Part shown: positions 36,704 through 46,736 of the stretch, one piece after another
Layout of the letters: each line of letters begins with the position of its first letter
Numbering within the stretch: position 1 is the stretch's first letter
Source: Anisodus tanguticus
Taxonomy: Eukaryota > Streptophyta > Magnoliopsida > Solanales > Solanaceae
Direction: 5' to 3'
Assembly: GCA_034509755.1 (NCBI GenBank)
Contig: CM067555.1
Coordinates: 22,394,142-22,458,141 of the forward strand
Length of the DNA stretch: 64,000 nt
The notes under the pieces: model-generated
Databases searched by the model: none
The model's input: the letters and a program-made list of their open reading frames with translations, nothing else
What the model was told of the DNA's origin: nothing
Made by a program: the position numbers and the translations under genes

Positions 36704-38175
36704 TCTAGGTAAGAGTTTTGATAAAATTCAATTTCTGAATCAGTTGTTTCATCAACTATGGATGAGAGTTATGCTCCTTGTTTAGGTCATTCCTTAGTTG
36801 ACTAGTGGTGCAGTTGTTGATGAGAAATATTTCATGTCTAATGTGCACTATGCTAATAGTCGTTTAGTTGGAGCAATATAAGGGGATATGACTAATTCTT
36901 TTTTTCCTTTTCCTTATAAAGTGCTTAAATGTTTCAATTATGACGGTGAATGTCACATTAGATCTTCTTTTCCCAAATGGAATATTATGAGATTGTGTGA
37001 TAGTAGTTCTTGTGATTTTGATGTTGATATTAATTTAAGTAATAAATTCATGATTACTTATGCTATTTTGAATCATGAAGCTCTTGTTAAACCGGCACTA
37101 ATTGAAGAAGATTGTGAAATAAATACTTATTTCAGTTCATGATTTGTAATTCTCAATCTAGTGTTGATGTTAACAGTTATTGTTATTATGAAACACTACC
37201 TTTGTTTGATAAAGATGATAATGGGTTGATTGATTCTGGTATTTTTTCATGTGATAACATTCTTGATCTTGGATGTGATATGTGTGCTAGGAATAGTTTT
37301 GGCTTGATGCACATTCAGAATGACAAGCATCTTGAAAGTGACAACGTTGATACTCTTCCCTATGATGGAAGTTCCTTCTTGAGGGACCGTAGTTCACTTG
37401 GTGGAAAGGGATTTAATGCTACTTTGAGTGATATTTGTATTAATGATGAATACCTTTCTTTGGGATGTCCTAGTCAAGAAGTGGAGCTTGTGTTTATGAT
37501 CATCTAGGGAGGCGGCCTTCCAGAGAAAAGAAAGGACAATTTGTAGGAATTCTCAAAAGAGATGAAAGCAAAACTAAAATGGGAAGTATAACTAGTGTTA
37601 ATTTCTTTGAGTTCCCTAATTCTATTTTTTAGAATTCTTTTTCAGTTGTATGCGCTAATTCATTTTTGTTGAAATGTGAAATTAATCACTTTGAAGATTG
37701 GCATGATCTATGAAGAGGACATAACTTGATAGTTGGTACAACTAAGTTTGATATGTATGTGAAATATAATTATATGTTAGATCTACCTAGGTCATTTACC
37801 TTGTATAATGAACTTATGAAGATTGCATTTAGTGTATTTATAGGAAATCATATTACTCTTAGTAGTGATAATGTGCATATGCTTGGTGAAAGGGTGTTGA
37901 TACATGCTAGGCCTAATTGGGTTAAATGGACACATGGTCACTACCTTGTTCCATTCCTTCCACGTTCACTTAGTGTATGTAATTTCCTAATGTATGTGCT
38001 CTTTATTGTACAAGGTTTGAATTCGAGGACGAATTCTTTTCAAGAAGAGGAGAATGATAGCATCCATGGAAACTCAACATCACTAAAGGACATGGATGAA
38101 GCTTTGGAAGTTCCAAGGAGACCCATGACAAGATCTCAAACAAGAAAATTTCAAGACAAGCTTAATAGGTTGTAA
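36704..38175 (+). pseudogene. Unrecognised protein gene of the outer element, split over three frames
   Basis: Three collinear open segments, each in a different frame: 36888-37142 (from MTNSFFPFPYKV), 37139-37507 and 37726-38175. Composition is Asp/Cys/Ser rich and codon use is gene-like, so this was once one reading frame of 400 or more codons with at least two frameshifts. The last segment ends with SRTNSFQEEEND, then RRPMTRSQTRKFQDKLNRL, a tail resembling the C-terminal end of plant gypsy polyproteins (PMTRSRAKKFKE type). That tail is encoded inside the 3' LTR. No integrase or reverse transcriptase motif is recognisable upstream, so the main domain is unidentified. Confidence 0.55.
38041..38054 (+). 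other. Polypurine tract of the outer element
   Basis: CAAGAAGAGGAGAA abuts the 3' LTR start TGATAGCATC. The tract also encodes the QEEEN residues of the polyprotein, so coding and priming functions overlap. Confidence 0.7.
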
Positions 38176-39132
38176 TTAGCAATTAAAAAATGTTTTGTGA
38201 TGGAAGAAGAGGTCCAATTCAATCAAGATATTTTTCTCAAGTCTTACATCTATTTGAAGGCCCAAATTAAAGTCCAAAATGAGATGTAATGAGGTCCAAA
38301 TCAGCCCCCAAAAGGAGAAAATCCAGCAGCCTAAAACTAGTTTTTCTAGAATCTATATTTAAGAGTTGTTTTAATCTATGTTGACTTGCATTGGTCTAAG
38401 TATTGGAAGCCTTCTATGTCCGTATGAATTATTATTCCTACTTAATATCATCTTTGACCATCCCCTTTCTTTACTACTATATAAAGGGTGTTTTGTTCCT
38501 TCATTGTAACTAACATTTTGAAGAATATAATATATTTGAGAGATCTTTTGAACCTTGGACATATTACTTTGGGATTTATCTTTCAACCTAGCTAGTTCAT
38601 AGTTCAAGGTAGTAAGATAACTTCTTTTTTGATATCTTTAATTTCTTCTTGGTATTCTTAGAAGGCGATTAGTATACATACTAATTATTATGTAATGTTA
38701 CTCGGGAAGCGGTCAAGATACAAATTCTAAGTTTGATTTGTTTCTCAAAAGGAGTTTGGTTCATCTAATAACCAATTTGTTGTTACTTGGATCTTGTCAG
38801 TCTTCAGAACTTGCATTCATGAAAGTTCTTGGAACTATTTCCTTGAATTTCTCATATCTTTATTTTTGAGTTTCAGATTATTTTCTACTTTGCATTCGCA
38901 CTTCTAATATTTTAATTCTAGGTTTGAGATCTCCCTAACCTCGTTGTTATCAAGTACATTGTTAGATAGATCTTGTCAATCTTTAGAACTTGCGTTCTTG
39001 AATGTTCTTGGAACTATTTCCTTGAATTTCCCATATCCTATTTTCTAGTTTTCAGATTTTTTTCTATTTTTGCTTCCGCACTTTTAATATTTTAATTCTA
39101 AATTTGGGATCTCCCTAACCTCGTTGTTATCA
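38055..39132 (+). repeat. 3' LTR of the outer element with a partial end duplication
   Basis: 38055-38952 matches the 5' LTR. A second copy of its last about 180 bases (from the CTTGTCA region to TTGTTATCA) follows at about 38,973-39,132. The true element end is the second TTATCA, because GTGTG, the left target duplication, lies directly after it. Confidence 0.75.
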
Positions 39133-39137
39133 GTGTG

Positions 39138-39304
39138 TGTCATGAAAAACCTAAAACCTATTTCTTTCTCTATTGAAGAAGACGTCAAGACGGTGTTGTT
39201 GGATTAACACACGCCGCTCTCTAAAATTCAGAGTCTCGACCATGTTTTCCCCAGGTAACTTCATTAAGTTGCTTGACCAATCAGCGGCCACCATCTTTTT
39301 ACAA
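39138..39304 (+). other. Possible host promoter segment
   Basis: About 170 bases between the outer nest and the Mutator-like element. They match no repeat in this window and contain GACCAATCAGCGG (39,276), a good CCAAT box. Joined to 42,926 onward (with the insertion removed) the CCAAT box would lie upstream of a pyrimidine-rich leader. The idea that this is a promoter is inference. Confidence 0.35.
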
Positions 39305-39313
39305 TTGATTTTG

Positions 39314-39696
39314 CGAAAAAAGGTAAAAAATGCTCTAAAATTATGTGAAATTGAATTAAAATGTCATGTGTTAATAGTGTAGTCCAAAAATACCTTTGTT
39401 GTTAATAGTTTGGTCCAACAATATCTTTGTTGTTAATAGTTTGGTCCAAAAATACCCCAATTATTAATTTATTGGGTTAAAAAATCCATTTTCCTAATAT
39501 ACATATTGTTACACCTTTTTTTTCTAATAGAAATATTATTTTTAAAGAACCCTTTTTTATTTTTTTATTTTAAAATCCCTTTGACTACTAAAAAAGTGGG
39601 AAGAAATCTTTTTTTTCTTCTTACTCATTTCATCTATTAAAATAGAATAACTTGTGTACCTTTTTAATTCATAATATAGGTCATATATATAAGATA
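39314..39696 (+). repeat. Left terminal inverted repeat
   Basis: About 380 bases aligning with the complement of 42575-42916. Shared features are TATGTGAAATTGA, AATAGTTTG(G/A)TC, a T-rich middle and ATTAAAATAGAAT near the inner end. Small extra repeats ('TTGTTGTTAATAGTTTGGTCC' type, 39,395-39,450) lengthen this arm relative to the other. Confidence 0.8.
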
Positions 39697-39789
39697 TAGT
39701 AACTCCATCATTAGAAATGCAAATTAGAAAAATAGAATATTATCGTTATCTAAATGAAAATTAATAATGGGGTTACAATAATCTTATAT

Positions 39790-41962
39790 ATATGACCTAT
39801 ATATGGAGGTTGTTAGCTAATAATTGTTATCCAGACTTATTGAATGGCCAATCACATGGATGTTTTCACCCAACTAGAGGCGTGAAGCAAGGAGATTCTC
39901 TGTCATCTTCTCTTTTTATTCTTGTTGCAGTAGTGCTTTCAAGAACACTTAACTCTTTGTTTGATCATGAGCAGTATAAGTTTTTTGGTATGTCAAAGTG
40001 GAGTGTCAATTTGAATCATCTTGCTTATGAGATGATACCATTATATTTGCATCAGCAGATAAGACTTCATTAGAAATGACTATGACAATTTTGAGAGACT
40101 ATGAAAAGGTGTCAGGTCAGTTGATAAATAGAGATAAAAGTTTATTTTACATGCATCAGAAACCAGCAGCTTCTATATGTCAAGAGGTTGAGCAAAATAC
40201 TGGTTTCACTAGAGGTATGTTTCCTTTCAAATATTTTGGATGTCGAATCTTCCACTCTGAAAGAAGAAGGTCTATTATAATGATTTAATCAAGAAAATTA
40301 AGGATAAGCTGCAGAACTGGAAAGGTAGACTTCTTTCTTTTGGTGGAAATGTTGTTCTCATTAACAGTGTATTACAAAGTATACCTATGTATCTTTTATC
40401 TGCAATGACTCCTACTAAGTACACACTGAATGAATTGCACAAGATATTTACTAGGTTCTACTGGAGTAAAAAAGAGGAAGGAAAGAGTAGACATTGGTTT
40501 TCTTGGCTAAAAGTCTATGTTCGTAAAAAGAAGGAGGTTTGGGATTCAGGTCACTATTTGATGTATCCAATGCCTTGTTTGCTAAACTGTGGTGGAGGTT
40601 TAGGACAGACTACTTTTTGGTCTACATACATGTGGAATAAGTATTGTAGGAAGCGTATTTCAATCTTGGTACAATGGAAAAGGGGTTCACAACTTTGGAG
40701 GAAAATGCTAGAGGCTAGAGATGTAATAGAAAAGGAAATCTGGTGGAGACCAAGAAATGATTCTACTAGTTTTTGGTTTGATAACTGGACAAAATTAGGG
40801 CCTATTGCTGAGATTATGCCTTCAAACTTTCCAATGGATGAGAGCATTCAAGATATGGAGGATGTGATGATCAATGGAAAATGGAGATTTCAAATGATGT
40901 AGCAAATAGTGCTTGAGGATATTGTGGAACATATTAGAAGTGAATTTCATAGAGATGAAGCTTCTAATACTAAAGATAAGGCATGGTAGTTGCTCAGTAG
41001 TAGTGAAAAGTTCACGGTAGGTAGTGTGCATGGGAGAAGTTAAGATAGAGAAATGATCCAAATTGATTTTTAAATAAATTTGGACAAAAGGTTTATAGTT
41101 TAAAATTGCATTTTTCTTGTAGAGAGTATGGAAGCAGAAGTTACCAATGGATGATGTGTTAGCTAGGACGGGAATATCCATTTGTGTCTATTTGTAGGTG
41201 TTGTTCTCAGCCTCAATAAAAAACAATGGAGCATATTTTTCTAACGGGAAAGTATGCAACTGATATTTGGAAGATTTTCACGGATACAACAGGTGTTCAT
41301 GGACCTTTTGTACAGATTAAACAAGCAGTTAAGCAGTGGTGGGTTACTGAGTGTTCAGCAAAGTTTAAGCTATTGTACGAAGCAGCTCCAGCCATAATCT
41401 TATTGCAATTATGGAAGAGAAGGAATACAATTTTGCATTGGGGAACTATGTCTAGAAATAAGGTCATTTATGAGATCAATGTTAACCTTATTTAACTGAC
41501 AAAAATAAAGTATCCATGGATGACAAACTTACCTAATTATTGGCCTCAATTAGTGCAACAGTTGGAAATTTATAGACCTCACATTCTATATACTTCAATG
41601 TAGTGGTGTAGTCCTTCTCAGGGGTGGTTTAAGTGTAATAGTGATTGTGCTTCTAAGAGTAATCTTGTCCCTAGTGCATCTGCATACTGTGTAAGGGACT
41701 GTGAAGGGGAGTTCATTCATGCAAGTGTAAGGAGAATAACATACACAACATGTTTAGTAGGTGAGGCCGAAGCAATGCATGACGACATTGCCTTTTGTGT
41801 GCAGAAGAAGCTCCTTCCATTATTTCTGGAGACTGATTCACTCAGTTTATTAAAGATAGTACAAGGGGAGTGGGATGTTCCATGGAGCATAAGTATGGAG
41901 GTGCATAACATAGTAGAATGGAGGAGGAAATGAGTGGTAAAGATAGGCCATGTGATAGGCAA
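39790..41962 (+). pseudogene. LINE (L1-type) reverse transcriptase and RNase H fragment
   Basis: The frame opening at 39792 contains TRGVKQGDSLSSSLFIL, the non-LTR reverse transcriptase motif usually written TRGVRQGDPLSPxLF. After HLAY a single-base deletion near 40,029 falls exactly in the Y-A-D-D catalytic motif. The next frame (40076-40288) continues with VSGQLIN and KYFGCRIF, typical of plant L1 LINEs. 40387-40902 is the thumb and linker region. 41226-41495 holds an MEHIFLTG-type zinc-binding region. 41,620-41,935 is an RNase H domain with the order CNSD, GEAEAM, LETDSL (D-E-D). The endonuclease half is absent. Several frameshifts make it dead. Confidence 0.8.
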
Positions 41963-42574
41963 CTAGTTGACAATTTTTTTAACTAACTATATTTTTTATT
42001 TTGTAGGTACAATTCACTTTGATTCATTCCATGAGTTACCTGACTGACTGATCACAACTTAACAATCCAATTGCAGCACCTCAAAGCTGCAACACAATAA
42101 AGAAGTTAGTTCTACACATTAAACAAGCAGTATACAAGCAATACAGTATAAGGAAGAGATGCAAAAGGCTGGAAATATCAATAATGAGATCAACAGTACT
42201 TATATCTGTCACTATGCAGTCTCTATCAAATTTATGGTATTAACTTTATGTTCAAGCTATTGGAAGATATTTTATAGAGATGGAGACCAAATGCTGATGA
42301 CTATCAACTTGCATAATAGAGGATAACATTGAGTAATAAACAAATGAGTAGCTAGCCAAGCCTGAACTTGCACAACTTCAAATTAGAAGGATTCTTTTGT
42401 TGGTATCTGATTTCATAGCACTTGGTGAAGCTTTGAGGTTGCTTGAAGTGGAATCAAGCCACAACTTGGATATGTGATGCATTTGTTTAGGCTAATTTTG
42501 GCTATTTACTGTTTTCACTTGGCTAGGCACTTTAATAAAATCACAACTAGCTTCATGTTGGTTGTTTTTGATTA
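41963..42574. other. Probable LINE 3' untranslated region, no gene
   Basis: No open frame or motif. A TTTATTTTGTAGGT string (41,994) looks like a 3' splice site but has no partner. AATAAAA at 42,534 resembles a polyadenylation signal. No poly(A) tail or target duplication marks an independent LINE insertion, which favours capture of the LINE piece by the Mutator-like element over a later jump. Confidence 0.4.
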
Positions 42575-42916
42575 TATATATATATATTATTAGGTAAAAA
42601 AATACACGGAGTCATTCTATTTTAATTGATAAAATGAGATTAAGAAGAAAAAATATTACTTCTCTTTTTTTATAAAAGAAAAGAAACACGAAAAGAGTTC
42701 TTTGAAAATAATATTTTTATTAGAAAAAGAATGTGTTTAAAAGGAAAAGAAAAAATATGTTTATTAGGAAAAAAATATTTTTTATCCAATAAAGTAATAA
42801 TAGGGACATTTTCTGATCAAACTATTAAGGACATGGACATTTTTTGATCAAGTATTAATCGAATGCATTTTTTGATCAATTTCACATAGTTTAAGGGTAT
42901 TTTTTACCCTTTTTCG
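42575..42916 (-). repeat. Right terminal inverted repeat
   Basis: Complement of the left arm; see the Mutator-like element. Arm divergence is visible but moderate, with several indels in A/T runs. Confidence 0.8.
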
Positions 42917-42925
42917 TTGATTTTG

Positions 42926-43505
42926 ACTCAATATTTTCCCTCTCATCCGTCTCCAACTTCTGTTTTCGTGTACCTTTCAAGCATTTTTCTCCTTCACTTT
43001 CCCAACAAAAAAATTTGCTTCCCAGGTACCAATTTTAAATTTTTGACGTTTTGGGATATGTAAAAGTTTAGTTTTTTCTGTGTTTTCTAAGTCGTTTGTG
43101 ATATCTGACTGCTCTTAAGTTGATTGAGTTAATTCCTCCTCCGTTTCCTCTACTGTTGGTTCCTCTGTTTGCTAAGGTTGTTATTCTTGTGATTGTTCAG
43201 AAATTTTCTAAGTCTCGTTTATGTCTTAAATTGAATCTACCACTAGTCGAGATATGAATTCAACTATGTGTCAACTTTTTGTTTGAGTATGACCCGAGAT
43301 AATTTGATTTTTCTTTCAATTTAATCGATTAAGTAAAACCTAGAAGCAACATTAAAAACAAAATATTAATAAGTCAGGAAAGCGCTCTATCAATTATATT
43401 ATTTGATGAAGATTAAGCTTTTCTAAAGAAGGTATTAATTGAGTTTAGTTTTTTCAGGATGAAACACAAGAAAAGGAGATAAACAGATGGGTTGCAGACA
43501 TAAAC
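42926..43505 (+). other. Possible host 5' exon and intron, split by insertions
   Basis: Pyrimidine-rich leader-like sequence (42,935-43,025) ends TTGCTTCCCAG|GTACC, a plausible donor. About 430 T-rich bases follow, ending GTTTAGTTTTTTCAG|GATGAAACAC (about 43,458), a strong plant acceptor. The downstream piece meets the copia insertion at 43506 and resumes at 48465. The splice-site reading is inference; no protein family is recognised. Confidence 0.35.
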
Positions 43506-43866
43506 TGTTAAACAATGTATATATCCGTGATATACACTTGGTATACATAGTGTATATCACGGGAATATGGAGCTAAAAGCAGTGTCTCGGACAGCCCAGT
43601 CCAACAGCCCATCTCGGCAGTGGCATTCAGCCCATCACGGGCAGTGTAGCAGTGGAGTATATTAGGAATGTATATTGATGTAATATTGTAGTGTAAATGT
43701 TACCTTAATTAGTTTCATACATTTACCATAATTGTATAGTTAGAATTATGGTAGAATAACGTTTTAGGAATAGAATAAAAATATGATTCTTCTATTATGG
43801 AAATTTGTAACTTGTATATATATACCTTTCAATTAATGAAAATAATCAAGGGGATTATTTCTTTCA
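43506..43866 (+). repeat. 5' LTR of copia element 1 (361 bp)
   Basis: Contains a near-palindromic pair around GTGATATACACTTGGTATAC (43,529) and GTGTATATCAC (43,550), and a TATA box in TTGTATATATATACC (43,813). It lacks about 40 bases that the 3' LTR has at 48,149-48,189. Confidence 0.95.
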
Positions 43867-43884
43867 TTGTATCAAAAGTCTAGG
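43867..43884 (+). other. Degenerate primer-binding site
   Basis: TTGTATCAAAAGTCTAGG directly follows the LTR and resembles TGGTATCAGAGC with substitutions. The open frame that formally starts here uses TTG and is not the protein start. Confidence 0.6.
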
Positions 43885-44022
43885 TCAAACAAAAAATTCT
43901 CTCCCAAATTTTGTTCTTCCTCTCGGCGAGACCCCCCCCCCCCCACTTCGGGTTTACCATATTGTTCTTCCGCTCTCAAAATCTATCTTACAAATCCCTC
44001 TTTCACCTCTTGTTCTTTCGTT

Positions 44023-44877
44023 ATGTCTACATCAAAGAACACGTTTCACCCTGCCGTTGTTGTTTCTAATATCAAGAATCATATCCCGTTAATTCTTGAA
44101 ATAGAAAACGTTCAATACGCGACGTGGGCCGAGTTGTTCAAAATTCACGCTTGTTCGCATCAAGTCATCCATCACATAATCCCCGCGGTTCCTGATGATA
44201 CCGAGGTGCCTAAACGCGAGGATGATCCTAAGTTATGGACAACACTTGATGCCACTGTCCTTCAGTGGATTTATTCTACTATCTCTACCGACCTATTGCA
44301 GACGATTATTGAGCCAGACGCTACGGCGATGGCTGCATGGGATAGACTGCGTGATATATTCCAGGATAATCAAAATTCCAGAGCTGTTACTCTTGAACAT
44401 GATTTTTCCCACGTCAACATGGAAAATTTCCCGAATGTTTCAGCATATTGCAAAAGGTTGAAGGAATTGGCGGACGAACTCCGCAACGTTGGTGCGCCAG
44501 TTAGTGAAGATCATCTTGTTTTACAGATGGTCGCTGGCCTATCCGAGGCCTATAGTGGCGTTGGAACTCTCCTTCGTCAAAGTAATCCTCTTCTAAGGTT
44601 CTATCAAGCCCGATCCATGCTTACCTTGAAAGAAGCCAGATTGGCTAAAAAGGCGGCTACTAATGCTAGTCCCGTGGTCATGATGACTTCCTCCCCTAGT
44701 CCTCAAAATTTTGGTAACAATTCGAACCAAAACCAATCCCACGGGGGCAACAAAAATGGCCGGAAAAATAATAGAAAAAATTGCGGGGGCAAATGCGGCG
44801 GCTCCGGCAGCAGTCACGGTGGCCAAAGCAGTGGCAGTGGACCCCGTCCAGGTTATAGTGGGCCACCGAACCCCTAG
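44023..44877 (+). pseudogene. Copia gag (N-terminal part of the polyprotein)
   Basis: ATG at 44023 begins MSTSKNTFHPAVVVSNIKNH, the capsid start of RE1-like copia elements. YATWAELFKIHA, a UBN2-type gag segment (LLQTIIEPDATAMAAWDRL), KRLKELADELRNVGAPV and LVLQMVAGLSEAY follow in the usual order. The tail is Gly/Asn/Ser rich (from NFGNNSNQNQS) with no clear CCHC knuckle. The frame ends at TAG 44875-44877 but stays open in the same frame beyond it. Two more TAGs (44908, 45043) lead into protease. All three sit where CAG would be expected. Confidence 0.85.
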
Positions 44878-45126
44878 TCTCATCCTTGGGCCTCTGGGCC
44901 GTGGGCTTAGACCAGTGGACAATGGCCCTACGACCCACCTCCACAGCAAGTTCCAGCGACTGGCCAGTGGGCTTTCCAGCAGCCCCAATGGCCCACTGCC
45001 CACTGGCCCAGTACGCCCAACTCCAGCAGTTACGACCCAGTTTAGCCCAGGTCTAGAATTCTTGGGCCTCGGCCTCCGCAAGCTCACCATGCAACAGGCC
45101 CCACTCAGACCGATATCGAGGCCGCG

Positions 45127-46718
45127 ATGCACACATTGGGTTTGACTCAGCCGGACCCAAATTGGTATATGGACACCGGTGCCACTACCCACATGACATC
45201 CGATTCAGGTACTCTCTCATCTTATTCCAATTTGAGCAACCCTCACGGTATAATTGTTGGTAATGATAATTCTGTTCCAATTCGGGGTTATGGTCATAAA
45301 ACATTATCTCCCCCTCATCCCCTTCTTATCTTGAAAAATACCCTACACGCCCCCAAATTGATTAAAAACTTAGTCTATGTCCGTAAATTCACTACTGACA
45401 ATAACGTTTCTATTGAATTTGATCCTTTTGGTTTCTCTTTGAAGGATTTCAAGACGGGGAGTCCTCTCATGAGGTGTGATAGTAGGGGACATCTTTATAC
45501 TATCACACCCGATTTCAGTCCATCGAGTCAAGTCTTGCCATCAGCCTTTGCAGCCATTTCTCCTTCCTTGTGGCATGCTCGCCTTGGTCATCCGGGATCC
45601 TCTATTTTATCAGTTTTAGATAAAAATAGTTTTATTTCTTGTAAGGGTACTAGTCGTACTCCAATTTGTCAATCTTGTTCGTTAGGAAAAATTGTTAAGT
45701 TGCCATTTGTAGACTCAAATTCTCATACTTCAAAGCCATTTGATATTATTCATAGCGACCTATGGACATCTCATGTTCTAAGTTCGTTGGGTCATCGGTA
45801 TTATGTTCTCTTTTTGGATGATTATTCTAAATTTTTGTGGACGTTTCCAATTTCAAATAAATCTCAAGTGTTTTCCGTCTTCATAAAATTTAGAGCATTT
45901 ATTATAACACAATTCGATAGAGAAATAAAAATATTCAGTGTGATAATGGAAAAGAGTATGACAATAGGGTGTTTTGGGAGTTCTGTGCTAATAATGGGAT
46001 CAATTTTCATTTTTCTTGTCCTCGTACATCTTCACAAAATGGGAAAGCCGAACGCAAAATTCGTTCCATAAATAACATTGTCCGCACTCTCTTAATTCAT
46101 GCTTCCATACCCCCATATTTTTGGCATCATGCTCTACAAATGGCCACATATCTGCTAAACATAATTCCTTCCAAAGGTCTGACATATTCTTCCCCCCTCC
46201 AAATTCTATATAATAAAAATCCTTCTTATTCTCATCTTCGGGTTTTTGGGTGCTTGTGTTATCCGTTATTCCCGTCCACCATAATTAACAAACTTCAGGC
46301 CCGGTCTACTCCGTGTGTGTTTTTGGGTTCTCTGTCTAATCATCGTAGTTACAAATGCTTTGATTTATCCTCCAAGAATATCATCATTAATCGCCATGTA
46401 ATTTTTTATGAAACTCAATTTCCTTTTACTAAAGTTCATACTACCGAACCTAGTTCGTATAATTTTTTGGATGATGGTATATCCCCGTATATTACTCACC
46501 ATTTTTCGGACATACGCCGCACCCAAAATTCTCCAGCGGGCCCACTGCCCACTGGCCCTACTATTCCGTCGTAATTTCCCTTTACTGGATCAGTTCCAGC
46601 GCTAGGGCCAGGCCGGCCCAATTCTGGAACTAGTCCAGTTTCTGCTCCAGTTTGCCGAATTGGGCCAGCAGGCCCATTGCCTGCTGTCCAGTCCATCCCG
46701 AGCCCGGAAAATTCCTAA
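45127..46718 (+). pseudogene. Copia protease and integrase region
   Basis: WYMDTGATTHMTSD (45,163) is the aspartic protease active site, here DTG. LWHARLGHPGSSIL with C-x2-C (45,570-45,680) is the GAG-pre-integrase HHCC zinc motif. FDIIHSDLWTS and YYVLFLDDYSKFLWTFP (45,740-45,850) carry the first catalytic aspartate. At about 45,936 one base is missing, which shifts the frame just before the second catalytic aspartate. The other frame continues from 45,940 with SQNGKAERKIRSI (catalytic Glu) and YLLNIIPSKGL to GPLPTGPTIPS. TAA codons at 46572 and 46716 interrupt the linker to reverse transcriptase. Confidence 0.9.
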
Positions 46719-46736
46719 AATCTGCCCCCTTCTTCC

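Larger units (their letters stand above)
1924..39132 (+). mobile_element. Outer gypsy-like LTR element of a 37 kb nest, TSD GTGTG
   Basis: A 5' LTR (1924-2907) with a primer site, and a matching 3' LTR (38055-39132) preceded by a purine tract, bracket 37 kb. The flanking bases 1919-1923 and 39133-39137 are both GTGTG, the expected 5-bp target duplication. Removing the nested insertions leaves about 1.4 kb of left interior and 1.35 kb of right interior, so the element may be non-autonomous: no protease, reverse transcriptase or integrase motif is seen. The C-terminal coding tail runs into the 3' LTR. TG-rich target sequence makes the TSD slightly less decisive than usual. Confidence 0.75.
39314..42916. 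mobile_element. Mutator-like (Pack-MULE-type) element with long TIRs, 9-bp TSD
   Basis: The left arm 39314-39696 is repeated in reverse at about 42575-42916. The ends read CGAAAAAAGGTAAAAAAT and, on the other strand, CGAAAAAGGGTAAAAAAT. TTGATTTTG lies immediately outside both ends (39305-39313 and 42917-42925). A 9-bp duplication with terminal inverted repeats of a few hundred bases is the hallmark of Mutator-like elements. There is no transposase; the 2.9 kb interior is mostly a LINE pol fragment. This makes it a non-autonomous carrier, or a MULE into which a LINE jumped. Confidence 0.8.

Noticed and set aside
36690..36710. Target duplication for the Tat/Ogre-like LTR
   Set aside because: Left TCTAT and right TCTAG differ and require an atypical LTR end, so I did not count it as support.
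38953..38957. Outer-element end placed at 38952
   Set aside because: The bases after it do not match the left flank, whereas GTGTG follows the duplicated end at 39132.
41980..42010. Splice acceptor TTTTATTTTGTAG inside the Mutator-like element
   Set aside because: No matching donor or exon was found; T-rich sequence readily gives such motifs.
43867..44022. Gag start at 43867
   Set aside because: That codon is TTG and lies in the primer-binding site; the ATG at 44023 matches the known start of this gag type.
44593..45192. 199-codon open frame on the minus strand
   Set aside because: It is antisense to copia gag and protease, whose domains are clear on the + strand. GC-rich Pro/Trp codons produce the open antisense frame.
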